Positions 1-8,620 of a DNA stretch of 13,405 nucleotides are shown one piece after another (the first letter of the stretch is position 1; each line of letters begins with the position of its first letter). Below the pieces are notes generated by a model. It had not been told where the DNA came from and did not search any database. It saw only the letters and a program-made list of their open reading frames with translations. The DNA lies in contig CAJXVY010000003.1 of NCBI GenBank assembly GCA_913062665.1, positions 1-13,405 of the forward strand, in the 5' to 3' direction. The stretch comes from an uncultured Micrococcales bacterium (GTDB lineage: Bacteria > Actinomycetota > Actinomycetes > Actinomycetales > Microbacteriaceae). The position numbers were made by a program, and so were the translations under genes.

Positions 1-28
1 AGCTTACGCTAAGAACTTGCACGCGGAA

Positions 29-54
29 TAGGCTACCCTTTTTTTAGTCATAAT
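29..54 (+). promoter_or_regulatory. Candidate promoter upstream of pyc
   Basis: Two possible -10 elements lie in the 81 bases before pyc: TAGGCT at 29-34 and CATAAT at 49-54. The second has five of six matches to TATAAT and would put the transcript start near 61. Neither has a convincing -35 at 16-18 bp. TAGGCT also occurs at the predicted -10 of the idsA-type gene later in this window, which lends it some support. A weak ribosome binding site (GAGG, 74-77) precedes the start by only 4 nt. The T-run at 40-45 has no visible stem before it. Confidence 0.3.
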
Positions 55-81
55 CGGTGACCGACAAAACTGTGAGGTTGA

Positions 82-3000
82 ATGTTCAAAAAGATTCTGG
101 TTGCAAACCGAGGCGAGATAGCCGTAAGGGCATTTCGAGCCGCTTATGAGGTTGGAGCCAAAACAGTTGCGGTTTTCCCATTCGAGGATCGCTATTCAGT
201 TCATCGATTGAAAGCGGATGAGGCCTATGAGATTTATGCCGATGGTTCTCCGGTAAAGGCTTACCTCGATGTTGACGAAATTATTCGAGTTGCCAAAGAA
301 AGTGGTGCCGATGCCATATATCCGGGCTATGGATTCTTGAGTGAGAATCCGGAACTTGCGGAAAAGGCAGCCGAAAACGGCATTGTTTTTGTCGGCCCGA
401 AGTCTGAGATATTGGAGCTTGCCGGGGATAAGGTAAACGCCAAGCAGGCGGCGATAAGGGCGAACGTTCCTGTGCTGAAATCCACCGAAAGCAGCTCCGA
501 CAAAAAAGCTTTGCTTGATCAAGCAGAGGAAATTAAGTTTCCGCTTTTTGTGAAGGCGGTTGCTGGTGGCGGTGGACGCGGTATGCGAAGAGTGGATAGC
601 CAAGCTGAACTAGAAGAGGCTTTAGATCAGTCCATGCGTGAAGCCGAGAGTGCCTTTGGTGACCCAAGAGTATTTTTGGAACAGGCGGTTATCCGACCGC
701 GCCACATAGAGGTGCAGATCCTTGCTGATTCACAGGGTGAGGTAATCCACTTGCACGAGCGGGATTGTTCAATTCAGCGACGAAACCAAAAGGTCGTTGA
801 GATTGCGCCAGCTCCGAATCTTGATGAGGAACTGAGGCAGCAGCTTTTTGTCGATGCTGTGAACTTTGCCAAGGAAATCGGTTATGAAAACGCCGGAACC
901 GTTGAGTTTCTAATCGAGACAGATGGCCCAAACACGGGTCAACACGTCTTTATTGAAATGAACCCGAGAATTCAGGTCGAACACACCATCACCGAAGAGG
1001 TAACGAATGTGGATTTGGTTCAGTCTCAATTGAGGATTGCCGCAGGTGAGGGTTTGAAAGAACTTGGACTAATTCAGGGTGAGATAAAGCCAAGCGGATT
1101 CGCAATTCAATGCAGGATTACCACCGAAGACCCAGCCAGTAATTTCCGCCCCGACACCGGGAAGATCACCACCTATCGTTCACCCGGTGGAGCTGGAATT
1201 CGTCTTGACGGAGGGACAGTAACCACGGGAGCAGAAGTCTCCCCGCATTTTGATTCGATGCTTGTGAAACTAATTGCACGGGGAAGAAATTTTGAACAAG
1301 CCGTGACTCGTTCTCGCAGAGCTCTTGCTGAGTTTCGTATCCGCGGCGTTGCGACGAATGTTTATTTTTTGCAATCAATCATGGGAGATCCAGCGTTTAT
1401 AGCTGGAGACCTAAATACGCATTTCATAGATTCGCGACCTGAACTATTTCAGGCCAAACCAAGCAGAGACCGCGGAAGCAAAATCTTGCAGTGGTTGGCT
1501 GGAGTCACAGTAAACAAGCCAAACGGGGATAGGCCCAATGTGGCTGAGCCAATCACCAAACTTCCAGAATTTGACACCACTGAACGACCAGCAGGTTCCA
1601 GAGATCATCTGCTAAAGGTCGGGCCTGAGCAGTTCGCGAAGGACCTCAGGGCACAAACGGCTCTGGCGGTGACTGATAGCACCTTCCGGGATGCCCATCA
1701 GTCATTGCTCGCAACAAGGGTGAGAACAGTTGATCTTGCAAATGCTGCCCCTTATGTTTCCTACCGCCTTCCTGAGCTCTTGAGCGTTGAGGCCTGGGGA
1801 GGGGCTACCTACGATGTCGCTTTGCGTTTTTTGGGCGAGGATCCCTGGGAGCGGCTTTCTAAGCTTCGAGAGGCGATGCCAAATGTTTGTATCCAGATGC
1901 TGCTCAGGGGCAGGAACACGGTTGGCTATACCCCCTATCCAACTGAGGTTACTGATGCTTTCGTAAAGCAGGCTGCACTAACTGGTGTTGATATCTTCAG
2001 AATCTTTGACGCTCTGAATGATGTTTCACAAATGGAACCTGCAATCAAGGCGGTTAGGGAAGCTGGAGCTGTTGCAGAGGTGGGAATCTCATACACGGCT
2101 GACCTTCTAGATCCAGCTGAAGAGGTTTACACCCTTGATTACTACCTAGACCTCGCCGATCAGATGGTTGCCGCCGGTGCCCACATACTTGCAATCAAAG
2201 ACATGGCTGGCTTGCTGAGGCCAATGGCAGCCAAAAAACTAGTCACGGCTCTTAGGGAGCGTTTTGAGCTTCCGGTGCACTTGCATACCCATGACACCGC
2301 AGGAGGTCAACTGGCAACCCTCTTGGCCGCTAGTGATGCCGGTGTAGATGCAGTGGATGTAGCCAGCGCACCTATGGCTGGAACTACATCTCAGCCCTCT
2401 GCAAGTGCTTTAGTCGCGGCTTTGGCAAACACTGAACGCGACACCGGAATCGAATTGAGCAGGGTTACTGACTTCGAGCCATACTGGGAGAGCGTCAGAG
2501 GTATTTACAAGCCCTTTGAATCTGGACTTCCTGGCCCGACCGGAAGGGTCTACACCCACGAGATTCCTGGAGGGCAGCTGTCTAATCTGAGGCAGCAGGC
2601 AATTGCTCTGGGGCTTGCTGACAGATTTGAACTAGTTGAGAACATGTATGCGGCAGCTAACAAGATTTTGGGAAGACCCACCAAGGTGACACCCTCCAGC
2701 AAAGTCGTTGGTGATCTGGCTCTTCACCTGGTTGCCGTTGATGCCGATCCCGCTGATTTTGAACAAAACCCAGAGAAGTACGACATCCCTGACTCAGTGG
2801 TGGGATTTTTGCACGGCGAGCTTGGAACACCAGCAGCTGGTTGGCCGGAGCCGTTTAGGAGCAAGGTTCTCAATGGTAGGCAGAAAAAAGAAACTCTTGT
2901 GCAGCTTTCAGACAAAGATCGTAAGGATCTTGATAGCGATGATTCCAGTTTGGTCCAAAAAACTCTGAACAGACTGCTGTTTGCAAAACCGACAGAGGAA

Positions 3001-3477
3001 TTTGAACGAGTTCGAGAGGCCTATGGCGATCTGTCGAACATGTCCACGGTGGATTACCTCTATGGACTGCAGCCAGAAACTGAGCACATCGTCACCCTTG
3101 GTAAGGGTCTGGATCTTTATGTTGGGCTGGAGGCGATCGGAGAGGCTGATGCTCGTGGTTACAGAACCGTCATGGCAAAACTCAATGGCCAACTTCGTCC
3201 GGTGACCGTGAGGGATTACTCGATAGAGGTGCAAACTGTCGATGCCGAAAAAGCTGATCCCAATAACTCTGGCCACGCAGCCGCACCTTTCAGCGGAGTG
3301 GTGACCCCGAGGGTCCAAGTTGGAGATAAAGTTGAGCAGGGTGAACCAATTGCAAGCATTGAGGCCATGAAGATGGAGGCAAACATTGCGGCTCCTGTGA
3401 CCGGGACGGTCAAACGATTGGGAATTATTGGTTCGCAGCCGGTTGAGTCGGGCGACTTGATCGCTGTTATTGAATAG
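82..3477 (+). CDS. pyc: Pyruvate carboxylase, single-chain biotin enzyme
   Basis: This 1131-residue protein carboxylates pyruvate to oxaloacetate using ATP and bicarbonate, the main anaplerotic step feeding the TCA cycle. The full single-chain architecture is present. The N-terminal biotin carboxylase/ATP-grasp domain spans about residues 1-450, with the glycine-rich loop GGGGRGMR, the HERDCSIQRRNQK segment and EMNPRIQVEHT. The central carboxyltransferase domain starts near DSTFRDAHQS. Its metal-site residues are Asp537, the carboxylated Lys706 of IKDMAGLL, and the histidines of HLHTHD (733-737). The Asp-Lys spacing of 169 equals that of S. aureus PYC as I recall it. The C-terminal biotinyl domain carries EAMKMEA with the biotin attachment site at Lys1097. 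Length is normal and no key residue is missing. It uses an ATG start, and the next gene follows after 9 nt. Acetyl-CoA carboxylase subunits are excluded by the joined carboxyltransferase. Confidence 0.97.
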   Translation: MFKKILVANRGEIAVRAFRAAYEVGAKTVAVFPFEDRYSVHRLKADEAYEIYADGSPVKAYLDVDEIIRVAKESGADAIYPGYGFLSENPELAEKAAENGIVFVGPKSEILELAGDKVNAKQAAIRANVPVLKSTESSSDKKALLDQAEEIKFPLFVKAVAGGGGRGMRRVDSQAELEEALDQSMREAESAFGDPRVFLEQAVIRPRHIEVQILADSQGEVIHLHERDCSIQRRNQKVVEIAPAPNLDEELRQQLFVDAVNFAKEIGYENAGTVEFLIETDGPNTGQHVFIEMNPRIQVEHTITEEVTNVDLVQSQLRIAAGEGLKELGLIQGEIKPSGFAIQCRITTEDPASNFRPDTGKITTYRSPGGAGIRLDGGTVTTGAEVSPHFDSMLVKLIARGRNFEQAVTRSRRALAEFRIRGVATNVYFLQSIMGDPAFIAGDLNTHFIDSRPELFQAKPSRDRGSKILQWLAGVTVNKPNGDRPNVAEPITKLPEFDTTERPAGSRDHLLKVGPEQFAKDLRAQTALAVTDSTFRDAHQSLLATRVRTVDLANAAPYVSYRLPELLSVEAWGGATYDVALRFLGEDPWERLSKLREAMPNVCIQMLLRGRNTVGYTPYPTEVTDAFVKQAALTGVDIFRIFDALNDVSQMEPAIKAVREAGAVAEVGISYTADLLDPAEEVYTLDYYLDLADQMVAAGAHILAIKDMAGLLRPMAAKKLVTALRERFELPVHLHTHDTAGGQLATLLAASDAGVDAVDVASAPMAGTTSQPSASALVAALANTERDTGIELSRVTDFEPYWESVRGIYKPFESGLPGPTGRVYTHEIPGGQLSNLRQQAIALGLADRFELVENMYAAANKILGRPTKVTPSSKVVGDLALHLVAVDADPADFEQNPEKYDIPDSVVGFLHGELGTPAAGWPEPFRSKVLNGRQKKETLVQLSDKDRKDLDSDDSSLVQKTLNRLLFAKPTEEFERVREAYGDLSNMSTVDYLYGLQPETEHIVTLGKGLDLYVGLEAIGEADARGYRTVMAKLNGQLRPVTVRDYSIEVQTVDAEKADPNNSGHAAAPFSGVVTPRVQVGDKVEQGEPIASIEAMKMEANIAAPVTGTVKRLGIIGSQPVESGDLIAVIE

Positions 3478-3486
3478 AGGACAAGT

Positions 3487-4581
3487 TTGAGCAAAAAACC
3501 GGATGAGGATGACTACTCAGTTGGAAGCGATACTGAGTTTGAGGATTTAGAGCTAGACCCACAAACCGGACAATTCTCAATGGGTCAGGACGAGTTTGAA
3601 AGTGTTGACCTAGACAGCCAGGCTAGCGTTGAGTCCGACATATTCGGTGACCCCGAGCCTGCAGCCATGCTCACTGCAGACAGGCTTTTGGAAGAGAAGG
3701 CCAGGGAGAAAAACCGCCCGGAGGGGTTTTGGCAGAAACTCATATATTTGCTGAGTTTTGGGCTCATCAATCTTGGTGATTCAAAGAAAGTCAGACAACG
3801 CAAGGAGCTGGATGCCCGCATCGGAGCAAGCTTTGGAAATCAGGCTAAGTATGTGCCAGTACTTACCCGAAAAGGTGGTGTTGGAAAAACAACTGTTACA
3901 ACCCTGATTGGAATGGCGATGGCCCTGGTCCGTGAAGATCGAGTTGTCGCTATTGATGCCAACCCGGACAGGGGAACCTTGGCCGAGCGCGTAAAGCGCG
4001 GGACTTCCAAAACCGTCAGAGACGTGGTCAGCAAAGCAAGCTCGATAACAAGCTTCACAGCATTCAGCGAGTTGGTCTCGAGGGATCAAACAAGATTGGA
4101 CGTGTTGGCCAGCGACACCGACCCGATGGTTTCACAAGCTTTTGATGATGGCGATTACAACGTGGTTGCCGACATAACGGGCCGGTATTACTCATTAGTT
4201 CTAACTGACTGCGGAACTGGAATCGTCCACAGCGTCATGCAGGCAGTTTTACAAAGGGCCGATGGCCTGGTGATTGTCAGTGGAGGAAGTGTCGACGAGG
4301 CGAGGCTTGCCAGCGAGACGTTGACTTGGTTAGAGGCTAATGGTTTAGGTGATATCGCCAAACAGTCTGTCGTCGCTCTAAACACTGCAACATTTGGCAC
4401 CGAGTTGGTGAAATTGGACGAAATTGAGGCTCACTTCAGAACCAGAGCCCGAGCGGTTGTGAGAATTCCCTACGACCCAAAGCTAGCAGCAGGTGCAGAA
4501 ATTGTTTTTGAAAAACTTCATCCTGCAACGCGAAAAGCAGCGAGAGAGTTGGCAGCTTTAGTTGCGGACGGATTGGCTTGA
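3487..4581 (+). CDS. EspI-like MinD/ParA family P-loop ATPase
   Basis: A 364-residue ATPase of the deviant-Walker (SIMIBI, MinD/ParA) class. Residues 1-60 are strongly acidic and probably disordered. A conserved-looking linker follows (about 79-112, containing FGLINLG and a basic RQRKELDARI stretch). The ATPase core begins at about 122, with the deviant Walker A loop KGGVGKTT (129-136), the IDANPD segment (156-161) and a Walker B-like LTDCG (Asp241). Linker and core resemble mycobacterial EspI (Rv3876), including the phrases DANPDRGTLA and LTDCGTG; this comparison is from memory. EspI acts at the ESX-1 secretion locus, but no ESX gene is visible here. The start is TTG with GAGG (3477-3480) 6 nt upstream, partly on the pyc stop. 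The stop overlaps the def start (TTGA), so translation is probably coupled. The cellular role is unknown; a true chromosome-partition ParA is less likely because no parB or parS is nearby. Confidence 0.85.
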   Translation: MSKKPDEDDYSVGSDTEFEDLELDPQTGQFSMGQDEFESVDLDSQASVESDIFGDPEPAAMLTADRLLEEKAREKNRPEGFWQKLIYLLSFGLINLGDSKKVRQRKELDARIGASFGNQAKYVPVLTRKGGVGKTTVTTLIGMAMALVREDRVVAIDANPDRGTLAERVKRGTSKTVRDVVSKASSITSFTAFSELVSRDQTRLDVLASDTDPMVSQAFDDGDYNVVADITGRYYSLVLTDCGTGIVHSVMQAVLQRADGLVIVSGGSVDEARLASETLTWLEANGLGDIAKQSVVALNTATFGTELVKLDEIEAHFRTRARAVVRIPYDPKLAAGAEIVFEKLHPATRKAARELAALVADGLA

Positions 4582-5069
4582 CCACGAGGGAAATCCGGCT
4601 TTTTGGAGACCCCGTGCTGAAAACCAGCTGTCGAGAGGTTGTTGATTTCGACTTGGTGGACCCATTGGTCAGAGACCTTCTCGACACCTGCAATCAACCT
4701 GGGAGGGCGGGCGTTGCAGCCAATCAAATTGGTGTCGATCTTAGGGTTTTTAGCTACAGCGTAGACGGGCAGCTCGGCTACATCATTAACCCTCGAATCA
4801 CCTCCTATTCCGAGCAGACCGAAGTCCTTGATGAGGGATGTCTGAGCGTTCCAGGGTTATGGAAAACGGTGGAGCGTAGTTCGTCTGTCACCATCATCGG
4901 CTTTCAGCTGGATGGTGCTCAGATTGAGATGGAAGCAGAAGGATTGCTTGCGCAGGTTTTTCAGCATGAATGCGACCACCTGAATGGCATGCTTTATTTG
5001 GATCGGTTGGACCGCGAACAAAAGAAGGCCGCCATGTCTGAAATAAGAAACTCAGACTGGTTCATCTAG
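4578..5069 (+). CDS. def: Peptide deformylase
   Basis: A 163-residue metalloenzyme that removes the formyl group from the N-terminal methionine of new proteins. All three family motifs are present. Motif 1 is RAGVAANQ, which departs from the common GxGLAAxQ at its first glycine but fits an actinobacterial subgroup as I recall it. Motif 2 is EGCLS with metal ligand Cys88. Motif 3 is HECDH with ligands His130 and His134 and catalytic Glu131. The C-terminus ends in NSDWFI. The start is TTG at 4578-4580, embedded in the TGA stop of the ATPase gene, implying coupled translation. GTG at 4614 would remove the conserved N-terminal strand, so TTG is preferred. Its TAG stop overlaps that of the convergent acyl-CoA synthetase gene within one CTAG, leaving no room for a separate terminator. 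No formyltransferase gene (fmt) is adjacent. Confidence 0.95.
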   Translation: MTTREIRLFGDPVLKTSCREVVDFDLVDPLVRDLLDTCNQPGRAGVAANQIGVDLRVFSYSVDGQLGYIINPRITSYSEQTEVLDEGCLSVPGLWKTVERSSSVTIIGFQLDGAQIEMEAEGLLAQVFQHECDHLNGMLYLDRLDREQKKAAMSEIRNSDWFI

Positions 5070-6856
5070 CCATAGATTTCGCTAACCTGCTCCTCGAAAT
5101 CCGCCAGAACTCGCTCCCTCTTCACCTTCAACGAGGGGGTCATGTGGCCACTTGCCTCAGTTAGCTCTGAACCAATAAAGGCAAACTTCTTTATCTGCTC
5201 AGCCGATGAAAATTTCTTATTCACGAGGTCAATTCTTGCCTGAACTGCTTCGCGGATTTTTGGATGCTTGATTGCCTCATGGATGCTATCCGCGGAGTCA
5301 ATTCCATTACCCTTGGCCCATACGGGGAGCATCTCTGGATCCAGAGAAATCAAAGCTGAGACGAAAGGTTGCTTGTCTCCAATGACCACCACCTGTCCGA
5401 TCAACGGGTGGGCCCTTAGGGGATCTTCCAATGCAGCGGGAGCAACATTTTTGCCACCCGCCGTTACCAAAATCTCCTTCTTCCTACCAGTTATGGATAA
5501 GAAACCATCCTCATCGAGCTCGCCGATGTCGCCAGTGTGGAACCAGCCATCTTCCAGTGCAACTTTGGTTGCTTCCTCATTTTTCCAATAGCCGCGGAAT
5601 ATGTTGTAACCCTTTAGTAAGACCTCCCCGTCATCTGCGATTGCAACAGATGTCCCTGGAAGGGGGTAACCAACTTTTCCGATTTTTAACTTATGGCCGC
5701 GACCGAGAGTTGCTGGTGCATAGGTTTCGGTCAGTCCATAACCCTCCAGAACAATCAGTCCTATGCCTCGATAGAAATGACCAAGTCTTGCACCAAGCGG
5801 GGCTCCACCGCTGATTGCGTACTTCACCCTTCCGCCCATAGCCTCTCTGAGCTTGCCGTAGACCAAACGGTCGAAGAGTTTGTGCTTTAGCTTCAGTCCC
5901 AGCGATGGGCCAGACTTTGAATCGAGAGCCTCGGAATACTCGATTGCTGTTTGGGCGGCTTTGTCAAAAATCTTTCCTTTGCCACCTGTTTCCGCCTTCA
6001 GTTGCGCACCGTTATAAACCTTTTCAAAAACTCTTGGAACTGCCAGCAGGAATGTTGGTTTGAAACTTGCCAGTCCAGCTGCAACGTTTTTGGTGTCGGG
6101 CAGATGCCCAACTTTCATCTCTCCAGAGACACAAAGTATCGATACGAATCTTGCAAGAACGTGCGCAAGAGGCAGGAAGAGCAGGGTTGAGCTGTCTTTG
6201 TTCACGATATAGGGCAGCTGTGCCGCTCCGTTATTACAAAGCTCAACGAACCCCCTGTGCAAAAGTTCGCACCCCTTGGGGTTTCCGGTTGTCCCGCTGG
6301 TATAGATAATTGTGATTAGATCATCACAGTTTGCAGCGGACCTGCGCTGCTCAAGCTCCTGATCGGAAATATCCGCACCTTGCTGCTTGAGTTTTTCTAG
6401 ATCCCCGTTTTCAATTACCCAGGTGTGTTTGACTCGTTTGAGACTGGAGCTTACTGAATTGAAGTTCTGCAGGTGATCAGGCATTTCAAAAAAACAGCCC
6501 ACGGAGCCACTATCTCCCAAAACCCACTTGATCTGTTCGGGGGAGGAGGATTCATAGATGGGTACAGAAATTGCCCCGGCATACATCAATGCGAAGTCTA
6601 AAACTGTCCATTCATACCTAGTTCGGGAAAGAATTCCAATCGCATCTCCAGGCCTCACGCCGATTGCAATCAGCCCTTTTGCAATTGCCGTTACCTCATA
6701 ATGAAATTCCCCGGTGCTGACATCTGACCACTGTTCACCCGCTTGCTTGGCAAACAACACATGATCAGGGTTATGACTTACCGCTCTTTCCAAGAAGTCT
6801 GTCACGTTCGAATTGGGATCGGTTTCGGCAGCCAGTGGTTCTGAGAAGGTCTTCAT
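5066..6856 (-). CDS. Long-chain fatty acyl-CoA synthetase (AMP-forming, FadD15-like)
   Basis: A 596-residue member of the adenylate-forming (ANL) superfamily. It activates fatty acids to acyl-AMP and then acyl-CoA for lipid synthesis or degradation. Visible motifs in order: the phosphate-binding loop TSGTTGNPKG (186-195), EGYGLTETY (371-379), DGWFHTGD ending at Asp443, GRKKE (457-461), and the C-terminal SLKVKRE segment (Lys577, Lys579), where the catalytic lysine of the mobile domain is expected. Length and motif pattern fit the long-chain group of FadD15/FAA type. The reading frame is open upstream to 6952, but ATG at 6856 has a strong AGGAGA ribosome binding site (6861-6866) and gives the usual N-terminus; the extra 32 residues look like untranslated leader. 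It is divergent from glk and convergent with def. Exact chain-length preference cannot be read from the sequence. Confidence 0.93.
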   Translation of the reverse strand: MKTFSEPLAAETDPNSNVTDFLERAVSHNPDHVLFAKQAGEQWSDVSTGEFHYEVTAIAKGLIAIGVRPGDAIGILSRTRYEWTVLDFALMYAGAISVPIYESSSPEQIKWVLGDSGSVGCFFEMPDHLQNFNSVSSSLKRVKHTWVIENGDLEKLKQQGADISDQELEQRRSAANCDDLITIIYTSGTTGNPKGCELLHRGFVELCNNGAAQLPYIVNKDSSTLLFLPLAHVLARFVSILCVSGEMKVGHLPDTKNVAAGLASFKPTFLLAVPRVFEKVYNGAQLKAETGGKGKIFDKAAQTAIEYSEALDSKSGPSLGLKLKHKLFDRLVYGKLREAMGGRVKYAISGGAPLGARLGHFYRGIGLIVLEGYGLTETYAPATLGRGHKLKIGKVGYPLPGTSVAIADDGEVLLKGYNIFRGYWKNEEATKVALEDGWFHTGDIGELDEDGFLSITGRKKEILVTAGGKNVAPAALEDPLRAHPLIGQVVVIGDKQPFVSALISLDPEMLPVWAKGNGIDSADSIHEAIKHPKIREAVQARIDLVNKKFSSAEQIKKFAFIGSELTEASGHMTPSLKVKRERVLADFEEQVSEIYG

Positions 6857-6860
6857 TGTC

Positions 6861-6889
6861 TCTCCTGTTATGAAATTGCTTCTACTGTA
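6861..6889 (-). promoter_or_regulatory. Ribosome binding site and candidate -10 of the acyl-CoA synthetase gene
   Basis: On the minus strand, TACAGT (6889 to 6884) fits the actinobacterial TAnnnT -10 pattern and would start transcription near 6877. An AGGAGA ribosome binding site (6866 to 6861) follows, about 4 nt from ATG 6856. No clear -35 is visible. The ribosome binding site is what fixes the start of the gene; the -10 is tentative. Confidence 0.4.
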
Positions 6890-6933
6890 AACCGAATATG
6901 TTTGAAAAGTAAGAGACTTTGGCCTCCCACAAC

Positions 6934-6982
6934 TGTTTATGGCCCTCCGCAAATAGCTAAACTAAAGCTTTGGAATTTGGAG
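6934..6982 (+). promoter_or_regulatory. Candidate promoter and ribosome binding site of the glk-plsC-aroG operon
   Basis: TAAACT at 6958-6963 fits TAnnnT as a -10 element. A weak TGTTTA (6934-6939) lies 18 bp upstream. Transcription would start near 6970, just before a GGAG sequence (6979-6982) that sits 5 nt from the TTG at 6988. This layout favours TTG 6988 as the glk start over TTG 6970, which has no ribosome binding site. Confidence 0.35.
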
Positions 6983-6987
6983 TTGAC

Positions 6988-7929
6988 TTGCATTCAATTG
7001 GCATCGATATCGGCGGAACTAAGATCGCCGCTGGATTGGTTTCGCCCGATGGTGAACTATCGCAGCTGATCAAAGTGCCCTCCCCGGCAAGCGACCCAGA
7101 TCTGATGGCAAAAACAGTTGTCGATCTAATTAACCAACTTGCTGAAGGACGAGAGATCGAGGCAGTTGGTATCGCCGCCGCCGGGTTTATCGACGCCGAA
7201 CGCAACGAGATTCTTTATAGCCCCAACCTTCAATGGCGCCACGAGCCACTGAGAACCCGAGTGCAAGAGATGGTTAGTTATCCAGTTACTTTGGAAAACG
7301 ATGCAAATGCGGCAGCTTGGGCTGAATTCAGGTTTGGAAGTGGAAAAAAGGCTCAGTCAATGGTGATGCTGACCATTGGAACTGGCGTTGGCGGTGCAAT
7401 CATTGCCGACGGCAAGCTGATCAGAGGTGGGTTTGGTATTGGAGGCGAGTTGGGCCATATCAGGCTGATCAACGGCGGTAGGCAGTGTGGCTGTGGCCAG
7501 CGGGGTTGCCTAGAGCAGTATGGATCTGGGACTGCATTTCTAAAGGCTGCAAGGAAGTTAGCCACCAGCGACGGACCTGCCGGAAGGCGGCTAAGGGAGC
7601 TTGCCAGCGAAAATGGAATTCTGAGCGGAGCAGAAGTTTCGCAAGCAATCATGGAGGGCGATGTTGGCGCTCTCAGCCTGCTACGTGAATTGGGTGATTA
7701 CTTAGGTCAAGGACTTGCCAGCATTGTTGCTGCTTTGGATCCAGAGGTTTGCATCATTGGTGGCGGAGTCAGCATCGCAGGGGAAAATCTAACTGAACCT
7801 ATTTATTTCAGTTATCTGAACAACCTTCCTGCAAAGGGATACCGGCCCGAGCTGGAGGTAATCGCCGCTAAACTTGGCAACGAGGCGGGACTCATCGGAG
7901 CCGCCGACATAGCAAGATCGGGGTCATAA
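6988..7929 (+). CDS. glk: Glucokinase, ROK family
   Basis: A 313-residue sugar kinase of the ROK family that probably phosphorylates glucose to glucose-6-phosphate with ATP. The phosphate-binding loop IDIGGTK (6-12) opens the protein. LENDANAAAW carries the catalytic base Asp105. GGELGH (ending at His157) and the cysteine cluster CGCGQRGC (Cys167, Cys169, Cys174) form the structural zinc site typical of ROK proteins. The glucose-binding Glu is expected in GELGH. The TTG at 6988, with GGAG at 6979-6982, gives a normal ROK N-terminus; an in-frame TTG at 6970 would add six residues but lacks a ribosome binding site. There is no DNA-binding domain, so it is a kinase and not an NagC/XylR-type repressor. 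From memory, Corynebacterium glk also lies beside plsC and aroG, which supports glucokinase over other ROK kinases. plsC follows after 5 nt. Confidence 0.9.
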   Translation: MHSIGIDIGGTKIAAGLVSPDGELSQLIKVPSPASDPDLMAKTVVDLINQLAEGREIEAVGIAAAGFIDAERNEILYSPNLQWRHEPLRTRVQEMVSYPVTLENDANAAAWAEFRFGSGKKAQSMVMLTIGTGVGGAIIADGKLIRGGFGIGGELGHIRLINGGRQCGCGQRGCLEQYGSGTAFLKAARKLATSDGPAGRRLRELASENGILSGAEVSQAIMEGDVGALSLLRELGDYLGQGLASIVAALDPEVCIIGGGVSIAGENLTEPIYFSYLNNLPAKGYRPELEVIAAKLGNEAGLIGAADIARSGS

Positions 7930-7934
7930 AGCTG

Positions 7935-8612
7935 ATGACTTACCTTTTTCTGAAGACTTTCATCATTGGTCCGATTTTGCATGTTCTTTTTAGACCATGG
8001 TCTACCGGATCCGAAAACGTTCCCAAATCGGGTGGTGCTATCTTAGCCAGCAATCACCTTTCCTTCTCAGACAGCATTTTCTTGCCCCTGAAGTGTTCTA
8101 GACCGGTCACCTTTTTGGCCAAGAGCGATTACTTCACCGGTAAGGGATTGAAGGGCCTGCTAACCAGGTGGTTTTTCAAGGCAACCGGTCAGATTCCGAT
8201 AGATAGGAGTGGTGGAAAGGCAAGCGAGGCAAGCCTGAACACGGGTTTATCGATTTTGGCCAAAGATCTACTGCTTGGAATTTATCCAGAGGGCACCCGT
8301 TCCCCTGACGGCACTCTCTATAGGGGAAGAACAGGTATCGCCCGAATGGTTTTGGAGGCTCAGGTGCCAGTGGTTCCAGTGGCAATGATTGACACTCAGA
8401 AGGTGCAGAGAATTGGGCAGACCACTCCCAGAGTAAGACGAGTCGGGGTAGTCTACGGAGAGGCTTTGGATTTCAGCAGATTCGCTGGCATGGAGGGAGA
8501 GCGGGCGGTTCTGAGAGCAATCACGGACAAAATCGTCTACGACATGAAATATCTCGGTGGTCAAAAATATGAAGATGTTTACGCCACCAGCAGGCGAAAC
8601 CAGGTTAGGTAG
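7935..8612 (+). CDS. plsC: 1-acyl-sn-glycerol-3-phosphate acyltransferase
   Basis: A 225-residue acyltransferase expected to add the second acyl chain to lysophosphatidic acid, giving phosphatidic acid for membrane phospholipids. The catalytic HX4D motif is NHLSFSD (40-46; His41, Asp46). The glycerol-phosphate binding motif is EGTRS (119-123). A segment QIPIDRSGG between them matches the third family block. The N-terminal 20 residues are hydrophobic, fitting peripheral or single-pass membrane attachment. The ATG start lies 5 nt after the glk stop and has only a weak ribosome binding site, so translation probably depends on glk. In other actinobacteria the same family includes acyltransferases of unclear substrate, so the exact acceptor is inferred. 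aroG follows after 8 nt. Confidence 0.92.
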   Translation: MTYLFLKTFIIGPILHVLFRPWSTGSENVPKSGGAILASNHLSFSDSIFLPLKCSRPVTFLAKSDYFTGKGLKGLLTRWFFKATGQIPIDRSGGKASEASLNTGLSILAKDLLLGIYPEGTRSPDGTLYRGRTGIARMVLEAQVPVVPVAMIDTQKVQRIGQTTPRVRRVGVVYGEALDFSRFAGMEGERAVLRAITDKIVYDMKYLGGQKYEDVYATSRRNQVR

Positions 8613-8620
8613 GAAATACA

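Noticed and set aside
40..45. T-run before pyc as terminator of an upstream gene
   Set aside because: No inverted repeat precedes it within the visible bases.
2708..3318. Several 70-136 residue frames inside pyc on both strands
   Set aside because: They lie within a clear pyc reading frame, show no recognisable motif and have no ribosome binding sites of note; they are shadow frames.
6857..6952. N-terminal extension of the acyl-CoA synthetase frame
   Set aside because: The upstream frame is open but the strong AGGAGA at 6861-6866 points to ATG 6856, and a likely -10 lies inside the extension.
6970..6987. TTG at 6970 as glk start
   Set aside because: It has no ribosome binding site and lies at the predicted transcript start; TTG 6988 has GGAG at proper spacing and gives the usual ROK N-terminus.
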